Positions 37,335 to 49,941 are shown, numbered from the stretch's first letter. The stretch is DNA of 64,000 nt from Stenotrophomonas indicatrix (GCA_041545745.1 CP168152.1:2850001-2914000); one strand, 5' to 3'. The notes: generated by a model from the sequence alone, not told the origin. A program made the numbers and translations.

Positions 37335-37704
37335 CTATGCCGTCATCCGCGTGGTACCGCGGGTGGAGCGCGAGGAGTTCATCAACGTCGGGGTGATCGT
37401 GTCCTGCCCCGGCGCACGTCACCTGGAGGCGGCGATCGAGCTCGATGCCGAACGCCTGCAGGCCTTCGCGCCGGCGCTGGATGTTGAAGCGCTGCAGCCG
37501 TGGCTGGATGCGATCGTGGCGATCTGCCGTGGCGACGCCGACGCCGGCCCGATCGCGCAGCTGCCTGCGCGCGCGCGCTTCCATTTCCTCACCGCCAAGC
37601 GCAGCTCGGTGGTGCAGATGTCCAGCACGCATGTGGGGCGCACGGCGGACCCGGCAGGCGTGGTCGAACACCTGATGGCGAAGATGGTGCGGGTGCCGAC
37701 CTAG
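37312..37704 (+). CDS. DUF3037 protein
   Basis: The 130-residue protein begins with GTG 37312, preceded by AGGAGG, and overlaps the HipA-like gene by 23 bp. The pattern YDYAVIRVVPRVEREEFINV (7-26) then GVIV and the conserved SSTHVGRTADP near the C-terminus are those of DUF3037. Function unknown; conserved coupling to HipA-like kinases suggests an accessory or regulatory subunit. It ends four bases from the convergent TonB-domain gene. Confidence 0.75.
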   Translation: MPTLHTYDYAVIRVVPRVEREEFINVGVIVSCPGARHLEAAIELDAERLQAFAPALDVEALQPWLDAIVAICRGDADAGPIAQLPARARFHFLTAKRSSVVQMSSTHVGRTADPAGVVEHLMAKMVRVPT

Positions 37705-37708
37705 TGCC

Positions 37709-38092
37709 CTACTTGCCGTCACCCCAGCGTGCGGTCATTTCGCTGCGGATCGGGGTGCGCTCGGTGTTGTTGTCCGTTGCAGTGAAGCGCATCGCCTTGA
37801 CCGCATTCAACGCCCAGCCGCTGAAGGCCGTCGACGGCTTGGCATCGACCACCGTTACGTCATAGATCCGGCCGCGCTTGTTGATCGAATAGGCCACCGT
37901 CACCTCCTCTGCGAACTGCACACGCCCGGGATCAGCATTCAGTCGTGGGCGGAACGTGCCTTCCACCGGCTTCCAGTACGTCAGGGCTTCGGCCTGCTGC
38001 AGCTGCAGCGGCTCGGGAGATGCGGCGATGGCCATCGGACTCATCGCAAGGGTGAACGTGATGGCAGCAACGCGGAGCAGCATCGGAGGCAT
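37709..38092 (-). CDS. Exported protein with a TonB C-terminal-like domain
   Basis: From ATG 38092 (AAGGA nine bases upstream) the 127-residue protein starts with a good signal peptide (MPPMLLRVAAITFTLAMSPM, then AIA-AS). The mature part has VTVAYSINKRGRIYDVTVVD and GWALNAVKAMRF, the core of a TonB C-terminal domain. No membrane anchor or Pro-rich linker follows, so it is probably soluble in the periplasm and not an energy transducer. Alternative starts are 38101 and 38140; the last overlaps the upstream stop as TGATG. Confidence 0.65.
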   Translation of the reverse strand: MPPMLLRVAAITFTLAMSPMAIAASPEPLQLQQAEALTYWKPVEGTFRPRLNADPGRVQFAEEVTVAYSINKRGRIYDVTVVDAKPSTAFSGWALNAVKAMRFTATDNNTERTPIRSEMTARWGDGK

Positions 38093-38139
38093 TGTTGCCA
38101 TTCCTTGTACGCCAGTGGTCGGTGTCCAAGCGTACGCCA

Positions 38140-38691
38140 TCACGGGCTCTTCCGGTTCACCGCAATGGTCACCGCGAAGTAGGGAATCGCGCTCCACTGC
38201 CCGCGTGGATGATGCAGCGACTCCACACCCATGCCGATCTGATAGTTCACGCTGCCCGGTTGCTCGCGCCAGAAATAAGGCGCGCCGTTGCTCCAGCCAC
38301 AGCAGACATACGTCAATGGCGGCATGCCGAAGGTCTGCTGCAGATAGGCTTCAATCCTCGCCGCCGCCGCACCGCTGACGCGATACCTCGCTTCCATCGG
38401 CTGGATGTAGGAAGCGTCGTCCTGCGTACAGCCGATGTACTCCAGTTCGGCGGGTTTTCGACCCATCGCCTGCAGGAAATCCTGGCAGACGGTGTCGGGC
38501 CGGGCCAGGCCTTCGGCGCGTCCGTGCAACTCCCACTCTGCGATCGCAGCGGCGGGCGTCTGTGCGTTGGCAGTGATGGCGCTGCCGATCAGCAGCAACA
38601 ACCCAGCGCCGCATCCGAGGCGGGCAAAGCAGGACGCAGAATGATGCAACTGGGTGATGGCAGATCCTCTGCGGACGTGGCGAGACGTCAT
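38140..38691 (-). CDS. Exported protein of unknown function (DUF4952-like)
   Basis: The 183-residue protein has a signal peptide within residues about 20-43 (GLLLLIGSAITANAQ) and a long N-terminal region before it; a TTG inside (LHHSASCF) may be the true start. The mature part has VCQDFLQAMGRKPAELEYIG with paired Cys, a pattern I associate with DUF4952. Cys in GCTQDD and YVCCGW may form disulfides. Encoded just upstream of the TonB-domain protein, with TGATG overlap to one possible start of it. Confidence 0.55.
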   Translation of the reverse strand: MTSRHVRRGSAITQLHHSASCFARLGCGAGLLLLIGSAITANAQTPAAAIAEWELHGRAEGLARPDTVCQDFLQAMGRKPAELEYIGCTQDDASYIQPMEARYRVSGAAAARIEAYLQQTFGMPPLTYVCCGWSNGAPYFWREQPGSVNYQIGMGVESLHHPRGQWSAIPYFAVTIAVNRKSP

Positions 38692-38731
38692 CGTAAACGA
38701 CCGACGCCCTCACCCGCTGCGCGCGCTTCAA

Positions 38732-39640
38732 TCAACGCTCACGCGCCATGCTCTGTTCGGTGAAGCGCGCCACGCAGAAATCCAGGAAGCTGCGCAGCTT
38801 CGGCGTCACCTGGCGATGGCGGGGATACAACAGATTGATCGACGTGGATACGGGCACGAATCGAGGCAGCACCTCCACCAGTCCGCCGCTGGCCAGAACG
38901 GCAGACATCATCTCGAACGGCTGCAGGATCAGTCCCAGCCCACCGACCGCAGCGGTCAGCAGCGGCTCGGCCTGGTTGACCATGAAGCGACTGGAGACCG
39001 GCACGGTCAAGACGCCGTCCTGTGGGTCATGGAAGCTCCACCGCGTACGGATCACCGAGTGGGCGAAGCCCAGGCATTCGTGCCGGCTCAGGTCCTGCGG
39101 GTGGACGATCGGTGGGCGTGCGGCGAGATAGCCGGGTGCAGCGCACAGGGCCAGCGGGTACGGTCCCAGCCGCCGCGCGACCAGGCCACTGTCGGCGAGA
39201 TCACCGGTGCGGAACACCAGGTCGTAGCCGTCTTCAACCACGTTGACCAGGCTGTTGGACAGGTTCAGATCCACCTGCACGTCGGGATACTGCTGCATAT
39301 AGGCCACCACCGCCGGCCCCAGCGCATGCACGCCGAAGGTGACCGGCGCACTGATCCGCAGCCGGCCCATCGGTCGCCCGCGCGCGATCTCGGCCAGCTG
39401 CTCGGCACTCTCCACTTCCTCCAGGATGACCCGGGCGCGGGCCAGGTACGCCTGCCCGAAGTCGGTCAGGCTCTGCTTGCGCGTGGTGCGGTTGAGCAGT
39501 CGCACGCCCAGATGCTGTTCCAGCGTCTGCACATGCTTGCCGACCAGTTGCGGCGACAGATCCAGTGCGTCGGCAGCTGCGGAGAACGAGCCCACCTCGG
39601 CCACCTTGGCGAAGCTGCGCAGAGGTGCGATAAGGTCCAT
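38732..39640 (-). CDS. LysR-family transcriptional regulator
   Basis: The 302-residue protein has the N-terminal winged helix-turn-helix (1-60: LRSFAKVAEVGSFSAAADAL, SPQLVGKHVQTLEQHLGVRL) and a periplasmic-binding-like effector domain (about 90-295) with GRLRISAPVTFG and NLSNSLVNVVEDGYDLVFRTG of the CrgA-like group. It is divergent from an NADPH-quinone-reductase-like gene across 123 bp, the usual sign that it regulates that gene. Confidence 0.9.
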   Translation of the reverse strand: MDLIAPLRSFAKVAEVGSFSAAADALDLSPQLVGKHVQTLEQHLGVRLLNRTTRKQSLTDFGQAYLARARVILEEVESAEQLAEIARGRPMGRLRISAPVTFGVHALGPAVVAYMQQYPDVQVDLNLSNSLVNVVEDGYDLVFRTGDLADSGLVARRLGPYPLALCAAPGYLAARPPIVHPQDLSRHECLGFAHSVIRTRWSFHDPQDGVLTVPVSSRFMVNQAEPLLTAAVGGLGLILQPFEMMSAVLASGGLVEVLPRFVPVSTSINLLYPRHRQVTPKLRSFLDFCVARFTEQSMARER

Positions 39641-39763
39641 TGCAAACTATTGTTTTCCAATGAAACGCCAGATTACCCCTTCTTTCGTTCGCCGGCCACG
39701 CGCACAGTAGCGCTTTGTTCCCCCTGGCCGGCCACCAGCCGGCATTCCCCCTTGGAGACCCCC

Positions 39764-40753
39764 ATGACCCAGGTTGTCCGCATCCACGCCTATGGCGACG
39801 CCGATGTGCTGCGCGTTGACGATATCGACGTACCCGCTCCTGCCGCCGATGAGATCCAGATCCGGGTCAAGGCCATCGGCCTGAACCGCGCCGAGGTGAT
39901 GTTCCGCAACGGCGCCTATCTGCAGCAGGCAGAGTTCCCCAGCCGCCTGGGCTATGAAGCGGCGGGCCTGGTTGAAGCCGTAGGCAGCGCAGTGACCGGC
40001 TTCGCTGCAGGCGATGCCGTCAGCGTGGTGCCGCCGCTGGATATCGCCCGCTGGGGCACCTACGGCGAGCTGGCCAACGTGCCGGCGCGACTGGTGGTGA
40101 AGCACCCGTCGTCGTTGGGCTTCGAGCAGGCTGCTGCGGTGTGGATGCAGTACGTCACCGCCTGGGGCGCGCTGCTGGAGCAGGCCAAGCTGGGTGCCGG
40201 CGATTTCGTCATCATCACTGCAGCGTCAAGCAGCGTTGGCCTGGCCGCCATCCAGATCGCCAATGCGGTGGGCGCGACGCCGATCGCGGTAACCCGTGGC
40301 CCGGGCAAGCGCCAGGCACTGCTCGATGCCGGCGCTGCCCATGTCATCGCCACCCAGGAGCAGGATCTGGTGGCCGAAGTTGCCCGCATCACCGCAGGTG
40401 CTGGCGCGCGCGTGGTATTCGATCCCATCGGCGGCCCGCAGTTCGTGCCGCTCACCGAAGCGATGGCGCGCGGCGGGATCCTGCTGGAGTATGGCGCGCT
40501 GAGCAGCGAGCCGACGCCGTTCCCGCTGTTCAACGTACTGGGCAAGTCGCTGACGCTGAAGGGCTACCTGTACTCGGAAATCGTGTCTGACGATGCGGCG
40601 CTGGCGCGTGCGAAGGCGTTCATCGTCGATGGCCTGGACAAGGGCGTGCTGGCGCCGCTGATCGCCAAGGTGTTTACGTTCGCGCAGATCCAGGACGCAC
40701 ACCGTTACCTGGAATCGAACGAGCAGATCGGCAAGGTGGTGGTGACGGTTTAA
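39764..40753 (+). CDS. Zinc-independent MDR-type quinone oxidoreductase
   Basis: The 329-residue medium-chain dehydrogenase/reductase has a GroES-like N-terminal domain (about 1-120, RLGYEAAGLVEAVGSAV) and a Rossmann domain with ITAASSSVGLAAIQIANAVG (about 148-167). The usual catalytic-zinc Cys and structural-zinc Cys are absent, placing it with the NADPH:quinone reductase/zeta-crystallin branch. GGAG at 39753-39756 supports ATG 39764. Likely controlled by the divergent LysR protein. Substrate unknown. Confidence 0.87.
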   Translation: MTQVVRIHAYGDADVLRVDDIDVPAPAADEIQIRVKAIGLNRAEVMFRNGAYLQQAEFPSRLGYEAAGLVEAVGSAVTGFAAGDAVSVVPPLDIARWGTYGELANVPARLVVKHPSSLGFEQAAAVWMQYVTAWGALLEQAKLGAGDFVIITAASSSVGLAAIQIANAVGATPIAVTRGPGKRQALLDAGAAHVIATQEQDLVAEVARITAGAGARVVFDPIGGPQFVPLTEAMARGGILLEYGALSSEPTPFPLFNVLGKSLTLKGYLYSEIVSDDAALARAKAFIVDGLDKGVLAPLIAKVFTFAQIQDAHRYLESNEQIGKVVVTV

Positions 40754-40767
40754 CCGGTTGCGCGATA

Positions 40768-40803
40768 CCCCTGTGGCGTTGGGAATTTACCCGCCCACAG
40801 GGG
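40768..40803. terminator. Stem-loop between convergent genes
   Basis: A perfect 9-bp stem CCCCTGTGG / CCACAGGGG with an 18-base loop stands 14 bp after the oxidoreductase stop and 27 bp from the convergent hydrolase stop. It could end both transcripts, although neither side has a T run. Confidence 0.45.
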
Positions 40804-40830
40804 CGTCGATGCTGTTGCCAGCGACGTGTG

Positions 40831-42261
40831 CTACAGGGGCACGCGGCGGGCGATGTAGTTGATCACATTGCCTACGGCATCCGGATCGACGTTGGCCAGG
40901 CCGACCAGCACGTACCCCTGCTCAGGCATCACCACAATGGCACTGTTCGAACCGGGGGCCCCGCCCTCGTGGCCGAACTGGCGCTGCCTCCCCTCGCCCT
41001 GAACCATGAACCCGTAGCCATACCAGCCCTTGTGGTTCTGTGGACGGGTGGCCTGCTGCAACCATACCGGCGAGACCAGCTTGCCGGTACGCAGGGCCTC
41101 TGCAAACTTCAACATGTCACCTGCGGTGCTGTAACCGCCGCCGGCGGCAGTCCCTCGCCATGGCAGGGATTTGGTTTCGCCGATCCACTGCCCTTTCACT
41201 TGGGTATAGCCGCTTGCACGATGTGGAACGTCCACCGATTCCGGTTCAAAACCGGTTTCCGCCATGTCCGCCGCGCGCAGAACATGGTCGTTGACATAGT
41301 CGTAGTACGTCTGCCCGGACACTGCCTCGATGATCCGGCCGAGCACGATGAAACCATAGTTTGAATACCCATCCTGGCTGCCTGCAGCAAACTGCGGGGC
41401 ATCCTTGGCGAAGCGCTGCACATAGTCGCTGTGCGTTTTCAGCGACGCCGCGAAGCGCTCGAAATCATCACCGAAGAAATCTCCGAGGCCGCCGGTATGG
41501 CTGAGCAGTTGCCGGATCGTGACCGTGCCTGCCACCGTTTTGTTCGGATAGTCCGGCAGGCGCCTGCCGATGGTGTCATCCAGGGCCAGGCGACCTGCTT
41601 CGGCCAGTTGCAGGATGGCCACTGCGGTGAACATCTTGTTGGACGAGGCAAGGCGGAACTGCGTCTGCGCATCAACGGGCACGCGCTGCGCGCGGTTGGC
41701 CAGCCCTCCCTGCCACTGCAGCAGCACCCTGCCATCGTGCGCGACCAGCACGGCGCCAGACAGCGAATCACTTGCCTGCAGGGCGTTGAGCCGGGCGGTA
41801 CTCTGGGCCAGGAGTGCCGGCAGCTCCATGCGCACAGGCTGGAACTGCGGCGGTGTCGGCACGCCTTCCAACTGGAACACCTTCACGTGGCGCGGCGCGG
41901 CAGGGTCCATTTCCGCAGTCAACAGCATCGCCCGTTCGCTGTCTTCGCCCAGCACCAGCACTTCGGCTTTCTCAGGCGTGTTTGAGCGTACTTCGAGCAC
42001 CTTCATCGGCCCATTGGACGCACGGAACTCCAGGTAATCCTGCGGACCGCTGCCGGTCCTCTTTGCGTACCTGTCGGCGAACGCCTGCAACGCCTGGAGA
42101 CTGTTGGCATTGAAGGCGGACAGCCATTCATCGACGGCGTCCTGCGCGCGTGAGCCGGTTGATTCAACTGGTACTGCAGCCGCACCAGCACTGAATGACA
42201 CCCCCAACAGCAAGGCGAAGGTCAGTGGGAAGACACAGAAGCGTCGACGACGCACGGACAT
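40831..42261 (-). CDS. Exported serine hydrolase, beta-lactamase class C family
   Basis: The 476-residue protein has a signal peptide (about 1-28), an N-terminal NTF2-like region (about 35-140) of the type that precedes these hydrolases, and a class C beta-lactamase/peptidase domain (about 170-476). All three boxes are present: SSNK (SxxK) in FRLASSNKMFTA, YSN in GYSNYGFIVLG, and HEGG in QFGHEGGAPG. AAGGA precedes ATG 42261. Likely a periplasmic D-Ala-D-Ala-type peptidase or esterase. Distinct from the family member at 20649, which lacks the canonical YxN box. Confidence 0.85.
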   Translation of the reverse strand: MSVRRRRFCVFPLTFALLLGVSFSAGAAAVPVESTGSRAQDAVDEWLSAFNANSLQALQAFADRYAKRTGSGPQDYLEFRASNGPMKVLEVRSNTPEKAEVLVLGEDSERAMLLTAEMDPAAPRHVKVFQLEGVPTPPQFQPVRMELPALLAQSTARLNALQASDSLSGAVLVAHDGRVLLQWQGGLANRAQRVPVDAQTQFRLASSNKMFTAVAILQLAEAGRLALDDTIGRRLPDYPNKTVAGTVTIRQLLSHTGGLGDFFGDDFERFAASLKTHSDYVQRFAKDAPQFAAGSQDGYSNYGFIVLGRIIEAVSGQTYYDYVNDHVLRAADMAETGFEPESVDVPHRASGYTQVKGQWIGETKSLPWRGTAAGGGYSTAGDMLKFAEALRTGKLVSPVWLQQATRPQNHKGWYGYGFMVQGEGRQRQFGHEGGAPGSNSAIVVMPEQGYVLVGLANVDPDAVGNVINYIARRVPL

Positions 42262-42348
42262 GGCGGATCCTTCGCAGACGGGGCGTAGCGCCATCCTAGA
42301 CGACAACCGCGCAGGTCGCTGCGCCGCAGCCGGAATCAAATATCGACG

Positions 42349-44880
42349 CTATTGCGGCAACGCATACGCCATCACGTAATCCCCGGCTGGCGTCTCCATG
42401 AAATGGTGCCCGCCGGCCATGATCACCACGTACTGGCGCCCGCCCTGCTCATACACCATCGGGTTGGCCTGGCCGCCCGCCGGCAACCTGGTGTGCCACA
42501 GTTCCTTGCCAGTCTTCAGGTCGATGGCACGCAGCAGGTCGTCGGTTGCTGCGGCGATGAAGATCAGGCCGCTGGCGGTCACCACCGAACCGCCATTGTT
42601 CGGCGTACCGATTTCAATCGGCAGGCCGGAGCGGATGCCGAAGGGACCGTTGCCGCGCGCGCTGCCGAACGGCCGGTCCCACAGCAGCTTGCCGCTGCGC
42701 AGGTCGATCGCACGGATGCCGCCATAGGGCGGCTGCTTGCACAGCAGGCCGGTGAACGGCAGCCGCCAACCGGCGTTGACGTCGATGCCATAGGGCGTTC
42801 CCACCTGCGGGTCCCCTGCCCCTTCGGCACCTCCCTTGTCCGCGCGGATCTGCTCGCGCGGCAGCCAGCCTTTGCGGTCGGCCTCGGCGCGCGGCACCCG
42901 CCGGTTGTAGTTGGGCATGTCGTTGTAGTTGGCCACGATCACGCCGCGTCGCGTATCGATGGCCACGCTGCCCCAGTCCGAGCCTCCGTTGTAGCCGGGA
43001 TATTCGATGGAATGATGATCGCTGCTGGGCGGCGTATAGAACCCTTCGTAATGCGCCTTGCGGAACTGGATGCGGCAGACCAGCTGGTCGATGGGGGTGA
43101 TGCCCCACATGTCACGCTCGGTCAGCGCGTCGTCGCGCCGCAGCGTGTGATACAGCGAGAACAGCTGGGTAGCGGCGCGCTGCTCGGGCTCCACGCCGCC
43201 CTGCGGCACCTTGCGCTCTTCGGCCGGGGTCAGCAGTTGGCCATTGCGACGGTCGAGGATGTACATGTCGCCCTGCTTGGTGGGCAGCAGGATTGCCGGC
43301 ACCTTGCCGGATGCTGTCGGGTAATCGATCAGGCTGGCCTGTGAGCCGAGGTCGTAATCCCAGACGTCCTTGCGCACCGCCTGGAAATGCCAGACCGGCT
43401 TGCCGGTGGCTACATCGATGGCAACCAGCGAGGTCGCGTACCTGTTCTGGTTCTCCGTGCGCGAGCCACTCCAGTAATCGCCTGCGGCATTGCCCATCGG
43501 CAGGTACACCAGGCCCAGCGCTTCATCGCCGGTAGCAGTGGTCCACATGTTCGGTGTGCCACGCGTATAGGTCTGCTCGCGCGGTGGCAGACCGCTGCGC
43601 TCGGGCTGGTCCATGTCCCACGCCCAGCGCAGCTTGCCGCTGACCGCATCGTAGGCCTGGATGACGCCGGAGGGTGCGTCGCGGCGCTGGCCATCCAGCA
43701 CCTGATGGCCGGTGACGATGACACCGCGGACAATCGCCGGTGGCGAGGTGATCGAGACGTAGCCCGGTGGCACCTCGCCCATGCCCAGGGTGATGTCGAC
43801 CTGGCCGTTGTTGCCAAAATTCGCACAGGGGCGACCGCTGTCGGCGTCCACCGCGATCAGGCGACCGTCCAGCGTGCCTTCGATGATGCGTGCGCTGCAG
43901 GCTGCGCGGCTCCCGGGCACAGCGCTTCGGTTGATGTGGGCCAGCGGCGGCGCGGGCAGCACCAGATCGGCGGCGATGTCAGCCAGCGCCGCATCGGCGA
44001 AGGTCGGTGCGCTGGGCTGTTCGTAATAGGACACGCCACGGCAAGCGGCCGTGTACGGGATCGAAGCATCCTTCACCTTCGGATCGAAACGCCAGAGTTC
44101 CTTGCCGCTGCCGGCATCGAGGGCAATCAGCTGGTTGCGTGCGGTGCACAGGTACAACCGATCACCGATCTTCAGTGGCGTGGTTTCCGCACCCCAACGC
44201 TTCTTCGGCAGGTCGCCGGTGCGGAACTGCCACGCCAGTTGCAGGGTTCCCACGTTTTCAGGGGTGATCTGCTGCAGCGGCGAATAGCGGGTGGCCGCAT
44301 TGCTGCGCCCCCAGGCCGGCCAGTCGCCCTCCGCCGGCTGGTCGGCCGGCTGCAGACCGGTGGTATCACGGGTCGGATCGAGCCCGGTGCTGACCGCCGG
44401 CTCCGGGAACGGCTGGTGCCCGTCGACCAGGCCATGGGGGGCGAACGCGAGCCCGAAGGCGGCCACGAAGACCAGCATCAGCACAGCGGCCACGCTGCGC
44501 GACAGGCGCTTGGGTACCGGCGCCTGCAGGGTCGGCGCCAGCAACGCCAGCACAATGCCGAGCCCGGTCACCAGGCCCAGCCGTGGCACCCAGCGCCAGT
44601 AATCGCTGCCCGATTCCCACCAGGTCCACAGCAGGCTGCCGAGGAAGACCAGTGCATACAGCAGCGCACCGCTGCGGCGATTGCCCCACAACAGGATGCC
44701 GCACGCCAGCAGGCCGAGGCCGCCGATGGCGTAGTACCAGGAGCCCCCGAGGCTGGCCAGCCAGCCACCGAGCCCGCCGATGATCAGGCCGAGCACGATC
44801 AGCAACAAGGCCAGGACGGTAATCAGCGGGTGGCGGGAGGTGGGCGTGGCGACGGAAGCGGACTGCGGCGTGGCGGACAT
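42349..44880 (-). CDS. gcd: Membrane-bound PQQ-dependent glucose dehydrogenase
   Basis: Oxidises glucose to gluconolactone in the periplasm and passes electrons to ubiquinone. The 843 residues include five membrane helices (about 18-155) and a large quinoprotein beta-propeller (about 175-843) with tryptophan-docking repeats such as GTLDGRLIAVDADSGRPCAN, VWDYDLGSQASLIDYP and LLRAIDLKTGKELWHTR. GGAG precedes ATG 44880. PQQ biosynthesis genes are not in the window. The acid produced can solubilise phosphate in plant-associated strains (inference from family). Confidence 0.95.
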   Translation of the reverse strand: MSATPQSASVATPTSRHPLITVLALLLIVLGLIIGGLGGWLASLGGSWYYAIGGLGLLACGILLWGNRRSGALLYALVFLGSLLWTWWESGSDYWRWVPRLGLVTGLGIVLALLAPTLQAPVPKRLSRSVAAVLMLVFVAAFGLAFAPHGLVDGHQPFPEPAVSTGLDPTRDTTGLQPADQPAEGDWPAWGRSNAATRYSPLQQITPENVGTLQLAWQFRTGDLPKKRWGAETTPLKIGDRLYLCTARNQLIALDAGSGKELWRFDPKVKDASIPYTAACRGVSYYEQPSAPTFADAALADIAADLVLPAPPLAHINRSAVPGSRAACSARIIEGTLDGRLIAVDADSGRPCANFGNNGQVDITLGMGEVPPGYVSITSPPAIVRGVIVTGHQVLDGQRRDAPSGVIQAYDAVSGKLRWAWDMDQPERSGLPPREQTYTRGTPNMWTTATGDEALGLVYLPMGNAAGDYWSGSRTENQNRYATSLVAIDVATGKPVWHFQAVRKDVWDYDLGSQASLIDYPTASGKVPAILLPTKQGDMYILDRRNGQLLTPAEERKVPQGGVEPEQRAATQLFSLYHTLRRDDALTERDMWGITPIDQLVCRIQFRKAHYEGFYTPPSSDHHSIEYPGYNGGSDWGSVAIDTRRGVIVANYNDMPNYNRRVPRAEADRKGWLPREQIRADKGGAEGAGDPQVGTPYGIDVNAGWRLPFTGLLCKQPPYGGIRAIDLRSGKLLWDRPFGSARGNGPFGIRSGLPIEIGTPNNGGSVVTASGLIFIAAATDDLLRAIDLKTGKELWHTRLPAGGQANPMVYEQGGRQYVVIMAGGHHFMETPAGDYVMAYALPQ

Positions 44881-44957
44881 CGACGATCTCCGGGGGCAGC
44901 ATGCGCCCTTATGCCACCGTCACCGTGAAGTGCGTGCGTATTTTCGAACGCAGACAT

Positions 44958-44987
44958 GACGACGCCGGCACAAGGCCGGCGTCGTCG
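44958..44987. terminator. Stem-loop between gyrA and gcd
   Basis: A GACGACGCCGG/CCGGCGTCGTC stem of 11 bp with an 8-base loop lies 23 bp beyond the gyrA stop. It has no T run, so it may terminate weakly or stabilise the gyrA mRNA end. Confidence 0.5.
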
Positions 44988-45010
44988 GGTACCTCAGCAT
45001 CGCGGCAGGA

Positions 45011-47725
<2,715 letters not shown>

Positions 47726-47881
47726 TCGGGTTCCGTTGTCTGGTAGCGGTCCAGTCCGGCGCATCCACCCGGGGGCGGTCGTGCCGGAACCTCGATTCAA
47801 CCGCTGGATTCTACCACACGGGGCCGCTTTCCGCCTGCTTTTACGGTGATTTTACCGGCACAAATCAGGAACTTAGGGGTT

Positions 47882-47904
47882 TGCCGGCCAGTGGCCGGCA
47901 CTAC
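47882..47904 (-). repeat. SMAG repeat between gyrA and mtnA
   Basis: TGCCGGCCAGTGGCCGGCA palindrome with GTAG on the minus strand. It lies between two genes transcribed in the same direction (mtnA then gyrA), so it may separate their mRNAs. Confidence 0.8.
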
Positions 47905-47957
47905 CGGACGCCGGGCCGGGGCGCTTTCCCGTAGAAAGGCTCCCGCCCCTGCCCGCG

Positions 47958-49022
47958 TCAACCGCCGAAGGCGGCGCGCATGTTCTCCGCGGTCGGGTTC
48001 AGGATCACCCCCCGCTCGGTCACGATGGCATCGATCAGCTCGCCCGGGGTGACATCGAACACCGGGTTCCAGGCGGCGATGCCCTCGGCCACGGTGCGGG
48101 TGCCGCCCACGCCGTACAGTTCGCCCGGGTCGCGCTGCTCGATCTCGATCTGGCTGCCGTCCACGGTATCCATGTCCACCGTCGAGGACGGCGCCACGAC
48201 CATGAACTTCACCCCGTGGTGGCGGGCCGCGATGGCCAGCTGGTAGGTGCCGATCTTGTTGGCCGTATCGCCGTTGGCGCAGATGCGGTCGGCGCCAACG
48301 ATCACCCACTGCACGGCACCGGTCTTCATCAGGTGCGAAGCGGCCGAGTCGGCGATCAGCGTCGCGTCGATGCCGTCCTGCTGCAGCTCCCACACGGTCA
48401 GGCGCGCGCCTTGCAACCACGGCCGGGTCTCGCCGGCAAACACGCGGGCAATGCGGTCCTGGGCCATGCCGGCACGGATCACGCCCAGCGCCGTACCGAA
48501 GCCGGCGGTGGCCAGCGAACCGGTATTGCAATGGGTCAACACGCCACTGCCGGCCTCGATCAGGCCAGCACCAAGGGCACCCATATGGCGGTTGGCGGCC
48601 AGGTCTTCTTCAGCGATGGCCTGTGCCTCGGCCTCCAGCAGCGCCTTCCAGTCGGCACCGGCAGCTCCCAGGCAACGTCGCATGCGTGCCAGCGCCCAGG
48701 CCAGGTTCACCGCGGTCGGGCGTGAGGCGTTCAGCCGCTGCAGCGCCGGTTCCAGCTGCTGCAGCGCGTGCGCGCCGTCGGCGGCCTGCACATCACGTGC
48801 GGCCAGCACCACACCCCAGGCGGCAGCGATGCCGATGGCCGGCGCACCGCGCACGGTCAGGGCATGGATGGCGGCGGCCACCTCATCGCTGTCATGGCAG
48901 GCCACATGCTCGACCACGAACGGCAGCTTTCGCTGGTCAAGCAGTTGCAGGGTATCGCCGGTCCACAGGATCGGGCGGATGTGGTCGTAGCGGGCGTAGT
49001 CGAGGTCGGTGGCAGTGTTCAT
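47958..49022 (-). CDS. mtnA: S-methyl-5-thioribose-1-phosphate isomerase
   Basis: Isomerises methylthioribose-1-phosphate to methylthioribulose-1-phosphate in methionine salvage. The 354 residues fit the eIF2B-like isomerase family: [14 protein letters not shown] near residue 60, catalytic Cys in [11 protein letters not shown], catalytic Asp in [19 protein letters not shown], and the final [14 protein letters not shown] 49022 is the first in-frame start giving normal length. No other mtn genes are in the window. Confidence 0.95.
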   Translation of the reverse strand: MNTATDLDYARYDHIRPILWTGDTLQLLDQRKLPFVVEHVACHDSDEVAAAIHALTVRGAPAIGIAAAWGVVLAARDVQAADGAHALQQLEPALQRLNASRPTAVNLAWALARMRRCLGAAGADWKALLEAEAQAIAEEDLAANRHMGALGAGLIEAGSGVLTHCNTGSLATAGFGTALGVIRAGMAQDRIARVFAGETRPWLQGARLTVWELQQDGIDATLIADSAASHLMKTGAVQWVIVGADRICANGDTANKIGTYQLAIAARHHGVKFMVVAPSSTVDMDTVDGSQIEIEQRDPGELYGVGGTRTVAEGIAAWNPVFDVTPGELIDAIVTERGVILNPTAENMRAAFGG

Positions 49023-49069
49023 GGGCCCATTGTAGGGCCACGCCACGCGCGGATGGATCCTGTCCGGAT

Positions 49070-49816
49070 TCAGTTCACCGAGAATTCGGCCCGGCAGCCG
49101 CCGTCGACCCAGATGCCGTTGCGGTTCCAGCCCCAGGTGTTGCCTTCCTCGCACGGGGTACTGGAAAGCTGGTTGGTGACGATGGCGCTGGTGGAGATGC
49201 TGGCGCCACAGAAGCGGCGCTTCTTGGACTTGGATTCGCAGGTCAGCCGGCGCGGCATGTCGACGAAACGGCCCTGCTCGTCAGCCACCTCGAAGTCACC
49301 TTGGCAACCCCGGGTGGTCCACACCTCATTGCGCTTGTAGCCCCAGCCCTGTCCTTCCCGGCACGGCAGCACCGACAGCTGGCGCAGCAACCGCACCGGC
49401 GCACCATCCAGGCGCACCGGGCAACTCTGCGGGCGACCGTTGGACTCACAGCGCACCACCCGTCGCACCAGACGCTTGCGACCCTCGGTCGACGGCGCCG
49501 CTGCATCCGTCTCTGCCCGGCGCGCGCGGAACTCGGCACGGCAGCCCAAGGTCACCCACACGCCACTGCGGTCGGTGCCCCACTCGCTGCCACGGATGCA
49601 GCTGTTGCTGGACAACTGGCGGATCAGATCGACTCCGTTGCTGACGTCGAGATCGCAGTGCACCCAACCCATGTCGCGGGATTCGCAGGTCACCACTTCG
49701 CTGTCATAGCCAAGCGACTGCGCCGATGCGGTCGACGGAAGCAGGCCACCCCATATCGCCACGGAGTAAATCGGTGCCGCTACAACCGCAAACCACTTGA
49801 CCAAAGCCTTCCCCAT
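49070..49816 (-). CDS. Exported DUF3011 repeat protein
   Basis: The 248-residue protein has a signal peptide (about 1-32, ending ASA-QS) and three DUF3011-like repeats, each with a CES motif, a Cys before a Q-L-S stretch, and a W(G/T)xxRxG(I/V)W then GC: about 40-95, 122-175 and 195-246. Example: [20 protein letters not shown]. Conserved Cys pairs suggest disulfide-linked beta folds in the periplasm or outside the cell. Function unknown. It follows mtnA on the minus strand without a shared promoter being evident. Confidence 0.72.
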   Translation of the reverse strand: MGKALVKWFAVVAAPIYSVAIWGGLLPSTASAQSLGYDSEVVTCESRDMGWVHCDLDVSNGVDLIRQLSSNSCIRGSEWGTDRSGVWVTLGCRAEFRARRAETDAAAPSTEGRKRLVRRVVRCESNGRPQSCPVRLDGAPVRLLRQLSVLPCREGQGWGYKRNEVWTTRGCQGDFEVADEQGRFVDMPRRLTCESKSKKRRFCGASISTSAIVTNQLSSTPCEEGNTWGWNRNGIWVDGGCRAEFSVN

Positions 49817-49941
49817 GAATGGATGAACCACGACGCAAGTGTGCGGTATCGACTGTGATAAGAGCATCATCGTGCTTGCTGAATCAAGCGCGAAAATGCC
49901 TGTTTTCGTTCAGCCTGCCAGGTCCATGGGAAATCGTCGGC

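Noticed and set aside
38654..39763. Upstream extension of the quinone oxidoreductase frame
   Set aside because: It runs antisense through the LysR gene; GGAG before ATG 39764 marks the real start.
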